Shown: in pieces, positions 26,552 to 36,527 of the stretch
Layout of the letters: every line of letters starts with the position of its first letter
How positions within the stretch are numbered: the first letter of the stretch is position 1
Assembly (NCBI RefSeq): GCF_048128805.1
Contig: NC_136020.1
Coordinates: 6,552,653 to 6,616,652 of the forward strand
Source: Centroberyx gerrardi
Lineage: Eukaryota > Chordata > Actinopteri > Beryciformes > Berycidae
DNA: 64,000 nt
Direction of reading: 5' to 3'
The notes under the pieces: generated by a model
Told to the model about the DNA's origin: nothing
Database searches by the model: none
Seen by the model: only the letters and a program-made list of their open reading frames with translations
Position numbers and translations under genes: made by a program

Positions 26552-26981
26552 TAGGCTGCAATATCAATACTGATATATAGAGCCAATATTGGTATTTTAT
26601 TAAAAATCAGATCTGGTCTGGATCCATGTCGTACACCTCTGATATGATGGATATGATGCAGTTTGATTGATTACATATTTATTGTAGAATTCATCAATAT
26701 TACACTGGTTGTCTATGGGAACACCTTAATATGAATTGATTCTAATGCAACATTTCGATCAGATTCCACACAAGAATGTTATTTCAACGGAGAGTTTTAG
26801 TGTCCCATGGTCTAAATCCTGTTTCAGACGCTTTTCCACCCTGTCAATAATAACATTCTTGGGCAGACACTGAATTACTAATAGTTTGTTTTTTGGCATA
26901 AAAATGTAAAGATGCAGAATATCGCCACAAAATATTGTCTATCAGCAGCTTCAGTCCAATATCGATATAGATCAAACCCTA
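26552..26981. mobile_element. non-autonomous DNA element, copy B
   Basis: Diverged relative of the element at 9362-9836. It begins TAGGCTGCAATATCAATAC and ends ATCAAACCCTA. The same internal order of shared blocks is preserved ('attttattaaaaatcagat', 'ctctgatatgatggatat', 'gattacatatttattgta', 'ttttagtgtcccatggtcta'). No exact target duplication is seen. It lies about 160 bp beyond the NDUFA12 cleavage region, so it does not touch the gene. Confidence 0.7.
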
Positions 26982-27074
26982 CTTTATAGTTCCCTAAAAC
27001 TCATCTCTTTAAAAAATTCTTAACACCAATAATCCATAATCACAAACGCTTCATACAAACATCTGTATAGAGAT

Positions 27075-27080
27075 TTTATT
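27075..27080 (-). terminator. NDUFA12: NDUFA12 polyadenylation signal
   Basis: AATAAA on the minus strand, 63 nt past the NDUFA12 stop codon. It is the only canonical hexamer I see close behind the stop, which implies a very short 3' UTR of roughly 80-90 nt. Confidence 0.75.
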
Positions 27081-27142
27081 CAGAGAGCAAGTTGGATATC
27101 ATAATTTACAGAGAGGGAAACTGAAGTCGTGGTCAGGTGGGG

Positions 27143-28382
27143 TCACTGGGTCCCGGTCTGGGGTGGAACCCACTCGTGGATCTTCTTGCGCGTGGTGGAG
27201 TAGGGCACGTACTGCTCGGAGGAGCCGCTCACGTTGAACTGGTGCGTCTCGGCCAGGAACTTCTTGGGCACCGGTGGATGTGTGGTGGGGGGGTCGTCTG
27301 TCATACAGTGCAGCCAGCGATGCCTGGACAATGAACAGTATGTATATAAGTATACATAATATATACATTTCTCAGAAAGGCTTTAGCAACATAAGATAAG
27401 ATGAAACTTTGATGAGGGCTGTGGAGAAATTGGGTTGTTGTGGCAGCAAATATTTTAAGATACAGCAAAGAAACAAATAGCAAACATAACGCAAACACAA
27501 TTACAACTTTAGAACTTATTAAGTAAAAATTTCATGGCTGAAAAGTATGAAAATTTAGCATGTATGAGGGTGTGCAAAATAAATAATAAAATACTTAAAG
27601 AAAAATGAATAAAAATACATACCAACAAGATGCATGTAGTAAATAAATATGTAATATGTAGTAAAAAATATCTAGTATGAAAATAAATTAAAATGTATGA
27701 AAGCATAACATTGATAGTAACAGTTGCCATGAATAGTTATTGGGCCAATTTTATTCGTCGCACAACTCACCTTTGGGTGCTGACCCCTTCTTTGAAAAAC
27801 AAGGGCTATAACATGAGGACACTTATTGATGTGTGTGAAATTGTTCCCAACTTTTAAAAAATGAATAAGTTCCAATATAGAATCTGTGCACCCTGATCTC
27901 CATGCAGTAAAGCAAAGATTCACAGAGTGCTTTAGCCCAAGTGGGCACCACTTGTATTAATTGTACACTAAAGTGCAGGTCATACCATTCAGCCGGCACC
28001 ATGCTGCCATCCACCTCCCACATGGTGTTCTTTCCATTCATCTCTGTGGTGTACATCACCCAGCGGTGCCGTCCTGAACACATGGGGGCAGAGACAGAGT
28101 TGGTCTCAGTGAGTACTGCAGATATGCCAAGACACATTAACATATGGCAGATGACAACCAGTGTCCACCAAATTACATATGAGTCACTCTATGCTTGGCA
28201 TGAAGCTGTTACAGATTTCACAGGACTTCATGGGAAATCATTCTCACCAAAGATTTGGACTCAAAGACTATCATAACATCAGCAAAAGCTGAAAATCATT
28301 GGCCAGATCTGGACACACAGTTTTGTTTTTGTTTTTTTCAAATGTCAAATCATATAGTGGGTGTCTGGATTTGACCACTGTT

Positions 28383-28444
<62 letters not shown>

Positions 28445-29291
28445 GATCAAGGAGGTTTTGCAGTTTTGTTCTCACCAAAGAAATAGTGCTGGTTGTCCTC
28501 ATAGTATTTGTTTCCATACTTATCCGTGCCGATCAGGGTTCCTGTCTTCACATCATTGGCCCTGCCAACAAAATGGCATTGTAACAATGATGATGTAACA
28601 TTCTGGTCAGCATAGCCCCAATACGAGCCGTTCACTCTTGCATGGAGAGAAATTCTGCTAAACATCATTTTAAAAAATCTGGCATTTAATGTGGACTTGC
28701 TTATCGGCAAGGGTACATGCTCCATAAAGTATGACTCAGCAATTCAGCATGTTCTCTGAATCATTAGGCGGCACTCTTCAATTCGGCATACATATAATCC
28801 ACCAAACAGCACTTTATTGCAATAAAATTTTTAGAATTTTTAGAATTTTTAGAACTTTTAGAATTAGTTACCCTGTTATTCCCACAATCTTCTTCCACCA
28901 AAATACATGGAGGGCGACAGAAAGCAATGTAAACCAAGACATTTTACTGAAATAAACATTGCATGGTGAATGACATGTATGCCTAATTTAACGTTACCTA
29001 ATAAAGAAGCGAATTAGTCAAATTTGTCACAGACTGATGCACAACAAGTTAACCTTAACCAGCTGGCTAACGTAGCTAGCAAACGGCTAACTTAGCTCTG
29101 GTTGGAACACCAGGGGACACACGTATCCCCTGTCTTATTCCGCACTGGTAGTTATAATCAGTGGCTTAACATATAACCAAAAAAGCACTTAATAAAACTG
29201 ACCTGAATAGCTGAACAAGAAAACCACGCACTCCACCATGACCTCCTAGTTGCCCCAAAGCCCTTCGGACAATGTTCGCATACTCCGCCAT
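27143..29291 (-). CDS. NDUFA12: NDUFA12, complex I accessory subunit (B17.2), complete
   Basis: Accessory subunit of mitochondrial NADH:ubiquinone oxidoreductase, located at the matrix arm. Four coding exons on the minus strand: 29291-29203, 28561-28476, 28073-27986, 27323-27143 (89+86+88+181 = 444 nt, 147 aa plus stop; the human protein has 145). Splice phases agree and all introns are GT-AG. The start is the ATG in AAAGATGGCGGAG, giving [15 protein letters not shown]. Family landmarks are visible: [16 protein letters not shown], the junction [38 protein letters not shown] and [12 protein letters not shown] near the C-terminus. The intron-1 region holds a repeat copy (28.63-28.95 kb) and intron 2 a compound CT/CA microsatellite. 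The start codon lies in a YY1-like ATGGCGG motif, usual for housekeeping mitochondrial genes. Identification is secure by similarity to the known family. Confidence 0.97.
27382..27725. repeat. dispersed repeat 'AACTTTAATGATCCC' family, copy 1
   Basis: Starts 'aagataagatgaaactttga', then 'gaaattgggttgttgtggca', and continues as AT-rich sequence with 'tagcatgtatgagggtgtg' and 'agtatgaaaataa'. Related copies start at about 40126 and 61697. This copy fills most of NDUFA12 intron 3. Confidence 0.65.
28386..28444. repeat. compound CT/CA microsatellite in NDUFA12 intron 2
   Basis: CT tract (about 28386-28425) joined directly to a CA tract (to 28444). It ends some 30 bp before the 3' edge of NDUFA12 exon 2, that is, just inside the intron after its donor. 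Confidence 0.95.
28625..28950. mobile_element. foldback-like dispersed repeat, copy 2 (single arm)
   Basis: Contains 'cttgcttatcggcaagggta', 'ctgaatcattaggcggcac', 'tcttcaattcggcatacata' and 'cttccaccaaaatacatgg', in the same orientation as the left arm of the 51-kb copy. An internal AGAATTTTT-type tandem repeat (about 28831-28864) is present. It lies in NDUFA12 intron 1. Borders are approximate. Confidence 0.6.
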
Positions 29292-29370
29292 CTTTAGACG
29301 GAACTATTATCGCGACGGACCGTTCTGCATGTAAACATGTCCGAGTAATACAATATTTACCTGTCTGTGT
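29292..29370 (-). promoter_or_regulatory. NDUFA12: NDUFA12 5' UTR and core promoter region
   Basis: The 79 bp between the NDUFA12 start codon and the inverted-repeat end of the adjacent DNA element. It contains CpG steps (CGCGACGGACCG) and no TATA box, consistent with a housekeeping promoter. The transcription start cannot be placed exactly; it may lie here or inside the transposon. Confidence 0.45.
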
Positions 29371-30307
29371 CAGTGTTGCCAATTTAGCAATTTTGTTGCT
29401 TCGACGAGACAAACTTAATTTTTTTGGTCAAATCATTTAAACACATTCAGTTCAGAGTATAATTGTTTGGTTAGGAAGTCACAATTAAAAAAAAAAAAGA
29501 CGAATTTAGAATTTCCTCCACAAAGTAGCATTAACAATCTGAAAAGGGGTAAACCTTCAGTAACGTTACTACATGCTGGCGCACTCACTGCAGATGAAAA
29601 TTAAGCTAGTCTTGAAAAAGGTAAAAAATAAAAATATCTGATCATAAAAAATGTGTTGTGTTTATATTACTTTTACAAATAAAAATATGTAATAAACTAA
29701 CAAATTTCAAATCATATTTTTCGCCGAGATGTACAGTCAATTTGAGTAACGTCATTGTGTATTCTACGTAATGACGCAGTTTTACGTCATTACGTAATGA
29801 CGTCATCACGCAATGACATCACAACGTCATTTAGCAACTTTTAGCAACAAATCGACCTGCCTGGGAGGGCTGGTAAAATTTCTGTGGGTTCCAGCGCATG
29901 TAGGGGTGAGGGGGAATGAGAGGGTGGATGAGTTGGCTAAGAGAAACGAAATATAGAAATGCAAATTAGTATCAGTAAAGCAGAGGTTAAATGTGTAATC
30001 TGGGAAAAAAAACAACCAAATGTGGCAAGAAAGGTGGGACAGAGAGGGGAAAGGGAGGCATTTATATCAAATTCAAAACAGTGTCAAAGTTACTAGGGTA
30101 GGTAGTGGACACAGGAGAGAGGAAATTGTGTTGACAAGGTTAAGGTTGGGGCACTGTGCACTAAACAAAACACTGAAAATGGTAGGGAAACACCAGACAG
30201 GATTGTGTGAGGGATGTCAGGAGGAGGAGGAGTCAGTGGAGCACGTAGTTCTGAGTTGTAGGGGGTATGGGACACAGAAAGAGATGATGAGGATTAATCT
30301 GAGGGAA

Positions 30308-31331
30308 CCAGGCGGGAGATCGACCGCCTGGTGTCCTGGTGCAGACTGAACAACCTAGAGCTCAATGCTGTAAAGACAGTGGAAATGGTTGTGGACTTCA
30401 GGAAAAACCCGGCCCCACTCACCCCCATCACCCTGAGAGACTCCCCAGTCGACACTGTGGAGTCCGTCCGCTTGCTGGGCTCCATCATCACCCAGGACCT
30501 CAACTGGGAGCTGAACATCAGCTTCCTCACCAAAAAAGCACAACAGAGGATGTACTTCCTGTGGCAGCTGAGGAAGTTCAACCTGCCAAAGACGATGATG
30601 GCGCACTTCTACACCTCCATCGTTGAGTCCATCCTCACCTCCTCCATCACCATCTGGTACGCTGCTGCTACTGCCAAGGACAAGGGCAGACTGCAGCGTA
30701 TCATTCGCTCTGCTGAGAAGGTGATTGGCTGCAATCTGCCATCTCTCCAGGACCTGTACGCCTCCAGGACCCTGAGGCGAGCAGGAAAGATTGTGGACGA
30801 CCCCTCCCACCCTGGACACAAACTTTTTGGAAAACTCCCCTCTGGCAGGAGGCTGCGGTCCATCAGGACCAAAGCCTCACGCCACAAGAACAGTTTCTTC
30901 CCATCTGCAGCTGGCCTCATCAACAAGGCCCGGGATCCCCACTGACACGGACCCTTACCCCCTCCCCCCATAGGCACTACACGATACAGTAACGTACAGT
31001 CTACACATCTGACTCAATGCGTTACATTTATGCATTCTGTACAGTGAACATTCCTCTGGTCAATATTTTGCACATTCCTGCACTAACTGTACAGCTTTTC
31101 CATTTCACTTTAATAGCAGATATATTGCACATTTTTTATTATATTTTTTCATATTCTGTATTGTAAATATCTTTTTGTTTTTTATATTTATGTTATTGAC
31201 TTTAACTTGCAGTACTTGTTGTGTTTTTTACTTCTACTTTCTTATTTTTCTCCATGTTTGTATGCACCTACATACCAAGGCAAATTCCTTGTATTGTGAA
31301 CTTTACTTGGCAATAAACCTGATTCTGATTT
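30308..31331 (+). mobile_element. L2-type LINE 3' fragment nested in the Nimb LINE
   Basis: The ORF at 30331-30945 (204 aa, open further upstream within the element) encodes the end of a reverse transcriptase and its C-terminal region: LELNAVKTVEMVVDFR, LTKKAQQRMYFLWQLRKF, LQRIIRSAEKVIG, DPSHPGHKLF and a terminal FFPSAAGLINKARDPH. The palm with the YADD catalytic motif is missing, so the fragment has no enzyme activity. The 3' UTR ends with 'tacttggcaataaacctgat' TCTGATT, the diagnostic L2 tail of fish. The host LINE reads ..GAGGGAA on the left and GAATTAGGGG on the right, so the insertion probably duplicated only GAA. The name rests on protein and tail similarity recalled from known families. 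Confidence 0.85.
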
Positions 31332-31475
31332 GAATTAGGGGTGCAGGAATTCACATTAAAAAGATTACTGAGCATGGGTGAGAGAGCACAGATCAGGGTA
31401 CTGTTAGATTTCTTAAGGGATACAGGGGGTGGCTGACATGGTTAGGGATTTTATAGTAGGACTAGGTTGTAAAGC

Positions 31476-32501
31476 ATGGAGGATAATTGGATGACTTCAT
31501 ATCTATCCAACAGGAAGCAAGCTGTTCGTATAGGAGACACTCTATCAGCAGCCCTCACAGTGGATACTGGTGTTCCCCAACGATCCATACTGGGCCCGCT
31601 CCTTTTCAGCTTATATATAAATGACCTCCCATCCGCATGCCCATCTGTCAGTCTCCAAATGTATGCTGATGATACCGTTCTCTACACTCATGCAAAAAAT
31701 CGACAACAGGCTGCATACAAACTATCTGAAGCACTGGCCAGTGTATCAGACCGGCTGAACCAGTCATGCCTGCACCTGAATGTCAATAAGACCGTTTGCA
31801 TGTTTTTCTCCAAAACAACTACAGAGGTCCATCAGCCGGATGTGTTGTTTAACGGTGAAAAACTTAAGGTGGTATCAGAATTCAAATATCTCGGCATCAT
31901 TTTGGATTCAAATTTAACATTCAAAAAACACATAAAGAAGGTTATCCATACCGTGAAGTTTGGTCTTGCCAATTTCAGATTCATCCGTCCCTACCTGTCA
32001 ACTGAAGCAGCCCTGCTGTATATACACGCAATGATTTTCTCCCATCTGTCATACTGTATCACAAGCTGGTCGCAAGCAGGATCAACCACCTTACATCAAC
32101 TCGAGTCCCTCTATAAACAAGCACTAAAGATCATGGACAAGAAGCCTCACAGATATCACCACTGTCACATCATTCAAAAGTATAATTTACTCACCCTGGA
32201 CAGTCTTAGACTGTATAATGATGCCTCCCTTGTTTTTAAAATCCTTCATGGTCTTGCCCCCCCACCAATGAGTCAGTTTGTGGCCAGAAAGGACAATGAC
32301 AGACCCACAAGGTCCACATCTAGAGGGGACTGCGTTGTTCCATTTAGAAGGAGTACTTTTGGACGTTCAGCCTTCTCTGTCCGAGCCACGCAGCACTGGA
32401 ACACTCTGCCCACAAATGTAAGGACCTGCACTACCCTTGGACTGTTCAAAAAAACTCTGAAAAACTGGCTCAAAGAACACCAGAGCTGTACCCATAACTA
32501 A
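31476..32501 (+). CDS. LINE reverse transcriptase fragment (Rex1/CR1 group), 341-aa ORF
   Basis: RNA-directed DNA polymerase fragment of a non-LTR retrotransposon. The open frame keeps the second half of the palm: FSLYINDLPSACP, then YADDTVLY with the two catalytic aspartates at about residues 64-65. After that come a FKYLGIILD thumb motif and a long C-terminal region ending in HWNTLPTNVRTCTTLGLFKKTL. The fingers, the first catalytic aspartate and the endonuclease are absent, so it is 5'-truncated. The normally invariant GVPQG is GVPQR here (residue 35 or so), which should harm activity. The ORF start is only the first ATG; the element itself begins near 31480. Which clade it belongs to within the jockey/CR1/L2/Rex1 group is uncertain. 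Confidence 0.85.
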   Translation: MEDNWMTSYLSNRKQAVRIGDTLSAALTVDTGVPQRSILGPLLFSLYINDLPSACPSVSLQMYADDTVLYTHAKNRQQAAYKLSEALASVSDRLNQSCLHLNVNKTVCMFFSKTTTEVHQPDVLFNGEKLKVVSEFKYLGIILDSNLTFKKHIKKVIHTVKFGLANFRFIRPYLSTEAALLYIHAMIFSHLSYCITSWSQAGSTTLHQLESLYKQALKIMDKKPHRYHHCHIIQKYNLLTLDSLRLYNDASLVFKILHGLAPPPMSQFVARKDNDRPTRSTSRGDCVVPFRRSTFGRSAFSVRATQHWNTLPTNVRTCTTLGLFKKTLKNWLKEHQSCTHN

Positions 32502-32795
32502 ATCTCCAGCTCCTGTGTGTACCACCTCCATTTATTCAAGTGTGGACATTGCATTTACTGATTCTTTTTAATGCTGCTGTACTGTTAATGTTTCTTAACA
32601 TAATGTACTGTTGTTTTTTTTGTCTTTTTTAACTTTATTGTAATTGTTATGTTGTTGACCTGCCCGGGGACTACAGATGTAAATTAGTTGGCTAACTCTG
32701 ACACATTTACATTGAAGTGTGAACTAAAATGTTGATTGATGTGTACTGTCCCTGCCAAATAAATCTTAAATAAATAAAAATAAATAAATGTAGTT
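31480..32795 (+). mobile_element. Rex/CR1-group LINE nested in the Nimb LINE
   Basis: The element carrying the 341-aa reverse-transcriptase ORF plus about 290 bp of 3' UTR. The tail 'tgccaaataaatcttaaata' AATAAAAATAAATAAATG is an A-rich repeat typical of such LINEs. Host LINE sequence resumes after it, following a TG microsatellite (about 32801-32829). The long ORF suggests that it is the youngest layer of this nest, or inserted at a similar time to the L2 fragment. Confidence 0.75.
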
Positions 32796-32796
32796 T

Positions 32797-32832
<36 letters not shown>

Positions 32833-33038
32833 GAAGGGATTTAGATTGTAAGTCTATTGTCTGGTCCACACTCCGGAGCAGAAGGTGGCGGTAATGCACC
32901 AATAAACTGGATGCCAACCGCTGTAAAACAAGAAGAAGAAGATGAAGAATCAACCTGCCTGTAGCAACTTCCCCTGAAAATTAGTTGGCAACACTGTCTG
33001 TGATGCCTTATGTTCCACATAGGAACAAAAGGGTATAC

Positions 33039-33040
33039 GG

Positions 33041-33071
<31 letters not shown>

Positions 33072-33310
33072 GCAGCTGCTAATACTACTACTAGTACAAC
33101 TATTACTATAACTACTTCTACTACTACAACTATTGCTACAGCCTACTGCTAATGCTACTATTACAAACACTACTTATACTATCACTACTCCTGCTAAATT
33201 ACCGCTTCTACTACTACAAGTAACTAAAGTATTACTATAACTACTAGGTCTATTACTACTGCTCCTCTCAATACTGTTACCAGGCTTACTACTGGGTCTT
33301 CTACAACCAC
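33039..33310. repeat. (ACT)n trinucleotide repeat, decaying
   Basis: Pure ACT units at about 33039-33072, followed by some 230 bp of degenerate ACT/ATT/GCT units. Not part of an exon. Confidence 0.9.
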
Positions 33311-34060
33311 TACTCCCAGTACTCGCATTGCAATACTTGCATTGCATTAAATACTTATGGCTATTCTTTATGAATGATTCACACTAAGTGTGAAATGTCT
33401 TAAACCACATCAAAACCTTTTGAGCTTGAAAAGACTCATCAAACAACAAGATGGTTTAATTAATAATGAAAAACTAAAGAATTATTGTTGTTCCTCATAG
33501 GCATATTGTCTATTTGCTTGCCCCCCTCCACAGGGAGGTCAAGGTCAGATACAGAGCAGCAGCCCTGGAGCTGGTGAGTATTCAGTGTGTTGCTCAAGGA
33601 CACTTCAGCAGGGCGGATGCTTGCTGTCAGAGAGGCTTGAAGTCACGTTCTCCGGCTGAAGGCGTTTCCCTGCTCACTGCCCAAGAGATCTAATACGGTC
33701 CAGCGTCAGTCCTGAAGGAGGGAAGGGGGAAATAGAGCATAAACCCCACAGTGAAATGCAGAGCTTTGATACATGAGTCACCCATGGAATATGCCTTATC
33801 TCTCCAGCCAGTGCTTTGATCACTAGCTCAAAGGGAGAGACCCAGACTTAACCCAGACTAAACTCATGCATGCACACAGATGCATACGACAGCCACTTGA
33901 ACTCCTCCTTCCCACACACATCAATCTGCGCTATGCAATTAACTAGTGACAGTGGCTTGGGATTATGGGTCCTCTCCACAGCTCACTGGTTTTCCTCCCT
34001 TGAAGTCACAAAAACAGGAACAAAAATACAGGAGGACAAGATATTGTTTTTTTTTCTTTT
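33311..34060. other. intergenic stretch between the LINE nest and FGD6
   Basis: No exon recognised. The part around 33540-33640 ('gtgttgctcaaggacacttc') resembles a common fish retroelement tail. NR2C1, expected between NDUFA12 and FGD6 from the human order, leaves no recognisable trace here. Confidence 0.5.
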
Positions 34061-34066
34061 TTTATT
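34061..34066 (-). terminator. FGD6: candidate FGD6 polyadenylation signal
   Basis: AATAAA on the minus strand about 1.9 kb past the FGD6 stop. The sequence between is AT-rich and free of transposons, as expected of a long 3' UTR, and I saw no other canonical minus-strand AATAAA in it. Assignment is inference. Confidence 0.4.
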
Positions 34067-35956
34067 AAAAACTGTTGCCTGACAGTTCTGAATCATTTAT
34101 AGCAGACTCTATAACTCTGAATAAAGTGGAGATGTTTACAAAGGGTCACTGTTAATGAACAATCACAAAGGATGGAAATAATGCATGCTGCGTAGCCCCC
34201 GACTAGCACTCTCAGTCCAGGCTACTGCAAAATTTAAATGTGGCATAATTGAAACTGCATGAAGATGGCAGCCAAATAGCCTTCACCCGAGTACTGGCTG
34301 TTTCATTCCTTCACTAGATTGGGATTCTGGATTCTCCATCAACTTAATTGCCATGATGGGGTAGTGCAATTTATGGCAATCTCATTAGTACAACTGAAAT
34401 ACAAGAGGTAACCCTGAAGAAATGGACTATACTGAATAATTAGTGTTTGTAAAATTGCAGAACCAGAGTAGCCTGGCTAGAAAGACTTAGAAAGTGAGTA
34501 GTCATGAAAACTGGATAGCTAAATTTGTCCTTATTCATATGAACACTTTCAAACAGAATACCTATACTATTGCGATTTATCTCATAACAGGAGATATAAG
34601 GCACATTGTGTGTAAAAAACAATCCTCGTAGTTAGTTCAGATTTTTTGCTTTTGCTTTTGAACATTTCCTCAGAAATATAGTTCATGCATACTTTCCACA
34701 GTATCTTCTCTAACAAAAAAAGACGACCTGCTCCTTTCCTGTAAGCAGTTCTCTTTTAAATGGTCTAATTAAATACAATTAAAAAAAGAATGGCTTTCAT
34801 AGAAACATATTTCCTAACAACCCCCAGTTACAAAACAAGTGGCAGCCTGTGCTTTTAAAACCATTATGGCAGATAAAATAAATCAAGCTCCTCCTACGCT
34901 TCCAGACAGAAAAATGTACAATTCTATATAAATATTAGCTCTCGGCTTTGACATAAAAAGGGTCAATGTTGCTCTTCCACTTTCATATACACAGTATTAC
35001 CCATGGGCCACTTCTGATGTGGCTGGACAGGCAAACAAAAATACATTTGAACTGCAGTTAAAATATCTACATTATTTATGACGTTTCCAGTTTTCTCCAG
35101 TATGTTGTTATACCCATGATTTAAATGTTTGGTATTCTAAAGTCTAAAAAAAAAAAAAGATATGAACAAAATCTCTTATCCAGAGAGATAAACCTCAAGA
35201 GCGGAACATCAACTTCCCGTTTCTTTGTAGAAACCTGTTTTTCACAGTAAAATCCAACCTTGTTACATCATTCGACACTTGAAAAGATACTTTGCATACA
35301 TGATTCAAATGAGATATCTTGCCATTTTGAATATTTTACAAAGTTGGGTGTGGTTTTTAAATTTCATCTTAATTTTGCTTGACCGAAATTGTAGATTTTA
35401 ACACTACAAGGAAGAGTAGGCAATATCAATATGCTTGAATGAAGACTGATTGCATGATCTGGCTGGGACAGACTGTTCTGTATATTTTGTTTCACACAAA
35501 AGTGATTCCTTCATTCGTTCGCAGTAAAAAAAATCCTTCCCAGACTCCAGACTTTATAGGATTCCCAAGGGTTGTAAATGGTCCTGACATCTATTTTGTG
35601 ACACTTCCACACACATGCTTCTGGACTTGACCTTTGACCCTCAGCTGTGACACATAACCGTTTCATCTCGGGCTTGAAGCGAACAGATCCACCATTAGCT
35701 CCACTGACAATGCTGAGCATCAGTAGCTGTTGCAGACAGAAATATGATTAGAGAGCAGAAACAATCCATTGTTCTTTGAGGGGAAAACAGTCTGGTTTCC
35801 TCCTAATTGGCATTCTGCAATGGGTATCTCTGTAGAGTAGACAGTTCATCTGGAGTCCTTCCTGAGCTGGTGACCCTTGACCTGTGATCTGGGGTCATAA
35901 GTTGCCTATCAACTGGCTCCAAGGCTGTGGTGCAACTTCACTGCTACTAAAGGGGA

Positions 35957-36527
35957 TTACTGTTCGAGAATCATGGCCTCTTGGAAGGCTTCGATCCATC
36001 TAAAGACACAAAATGTACAACAGAAACATTGGCTACAATTAGAAAAACACACACATTAAAGCAAACAAAAGTCTCACCACAAGGCTTCAATATAATTTAG
36101 GTTTCATTTTCCGTTCCAGTCTGATACCTCTGTGCAGTGGGGATGTCGTCAGCTTTAAAGATGTAGAACAGGGTGTTTTTGTGGTACAGTTTGAATTGCA
36201 GCTTCTGAGCCGGCCCGTACTTCTCCTCTCTCAGGAAAAACCCCAACAGAGGCTGACTCTCCAATGCTGCTACGTCCTGAAGGGGAAAAAATACATATTC
36301 AACAAAAAGACAAGAAGGCCACATAGAGCTCAGAGATACAATGACTCACAATCATAAACACAGTCTGAGTGAGAGCATGCCCTTGTGGTGCGAAATACCT
36401 CGCTGGCAGCGTAGGTGTACAGCACTTTATTCTTGATGACAAACCACAGCCTCTTCCACTGCTTCTTGTTGCCCTTTGACCTGTTTAAGTAGCCACTCAT
36501 GGAGGAGTTCTCTGTGTTGGCAGACAC
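35957..36527 (-). CDS. FGD6: FGD6 last three exons: second PH domain
   Basis: Exons 19-21 (36527-36399, 36276-36128, 35999-35957) encode [44 protein letters not shown] and, across the last junction, [16 protein letters not shown]. The conserved tryptophan of the PH C-terminal helix is created by the splice AG|A TGG. Residues after LLGF differ more from human than the rest of the domain. The domain is expected to bind membrane lipids or a protein partner. Confidence 0.93.

Larger units (their letters stand above)
29864..32948 (+). mobile_element. Nimb/I-type LINE 3' fragment, host of two insertions
   Basis: 5'-truncated LINE flanked by a 13-bp target duplication with one mismatch (ATCGACCTGCCTG at 29851-29863, ATCAACCTGCCTG at 32949-32961). 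It begins within an RNase H domain: WVPAHVGVRGNERVDELAK, then a stop, at about 29880-29960. A C-terminal zinc-knuckle-like region follows with TRLRLGHCALNKTL, CEGCQEEEESVEHVVLSC (30130-30270). It is interrupted by an L2 fragment and then by a second LINE. The terminal segment near 32865-32945 ('gcagaaggtggcggtaatgc', 'tggatgccaaccgctgtaaa', GAAGAA tail) is the classic 3' end of this family. Inactive: truncated, with stop codons, and split. Confidence 0.8.
29371..32996. mobile_element. TIR DNA element, split by nested LINEs
   Basis: The left end CAGTGTTGCCAA (29371-29382) is the exact inverse of the right end TTGGCAACACTG (32985-32996). Just outside them TCTGTGT (left) and TCTGTGA (right) form a near-perfect 7-bp duplication. 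Related TAGCAAC(T) motifs occur inside both ends. The element's own sequence is only about 29371-29863 and 32962-32996, roughly 0.5 kb and without coding capacity. The rest is a LINE inserted later. Its left part carries a cluster of TGACG/CGTCA palindromes (29760-29830), including a full CRE TGACGTCA at 29798-29805. Confidence 0.7.

Noticed and set aside
1..27000. Search for exons of the gene expected beyond NDUFA12 in human (TMCC3).
   Set aside because: No segment resembling its coiled-coil or C-terminal membrane region was seen; short exons below my detection cannot be excluded.
30355..30977. Long minus-strand frames opposite the L2 fragment.
   Set aside because: Shadows of the plus-strand reverse-transcriptase frame; no independent similarity.
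33039..33110. Array of ACT units considered as a CRISPR-like or regulatory array.
   Set aside because: No spacers; a simple trinucleotide microsatellite in a vertebrate genome.
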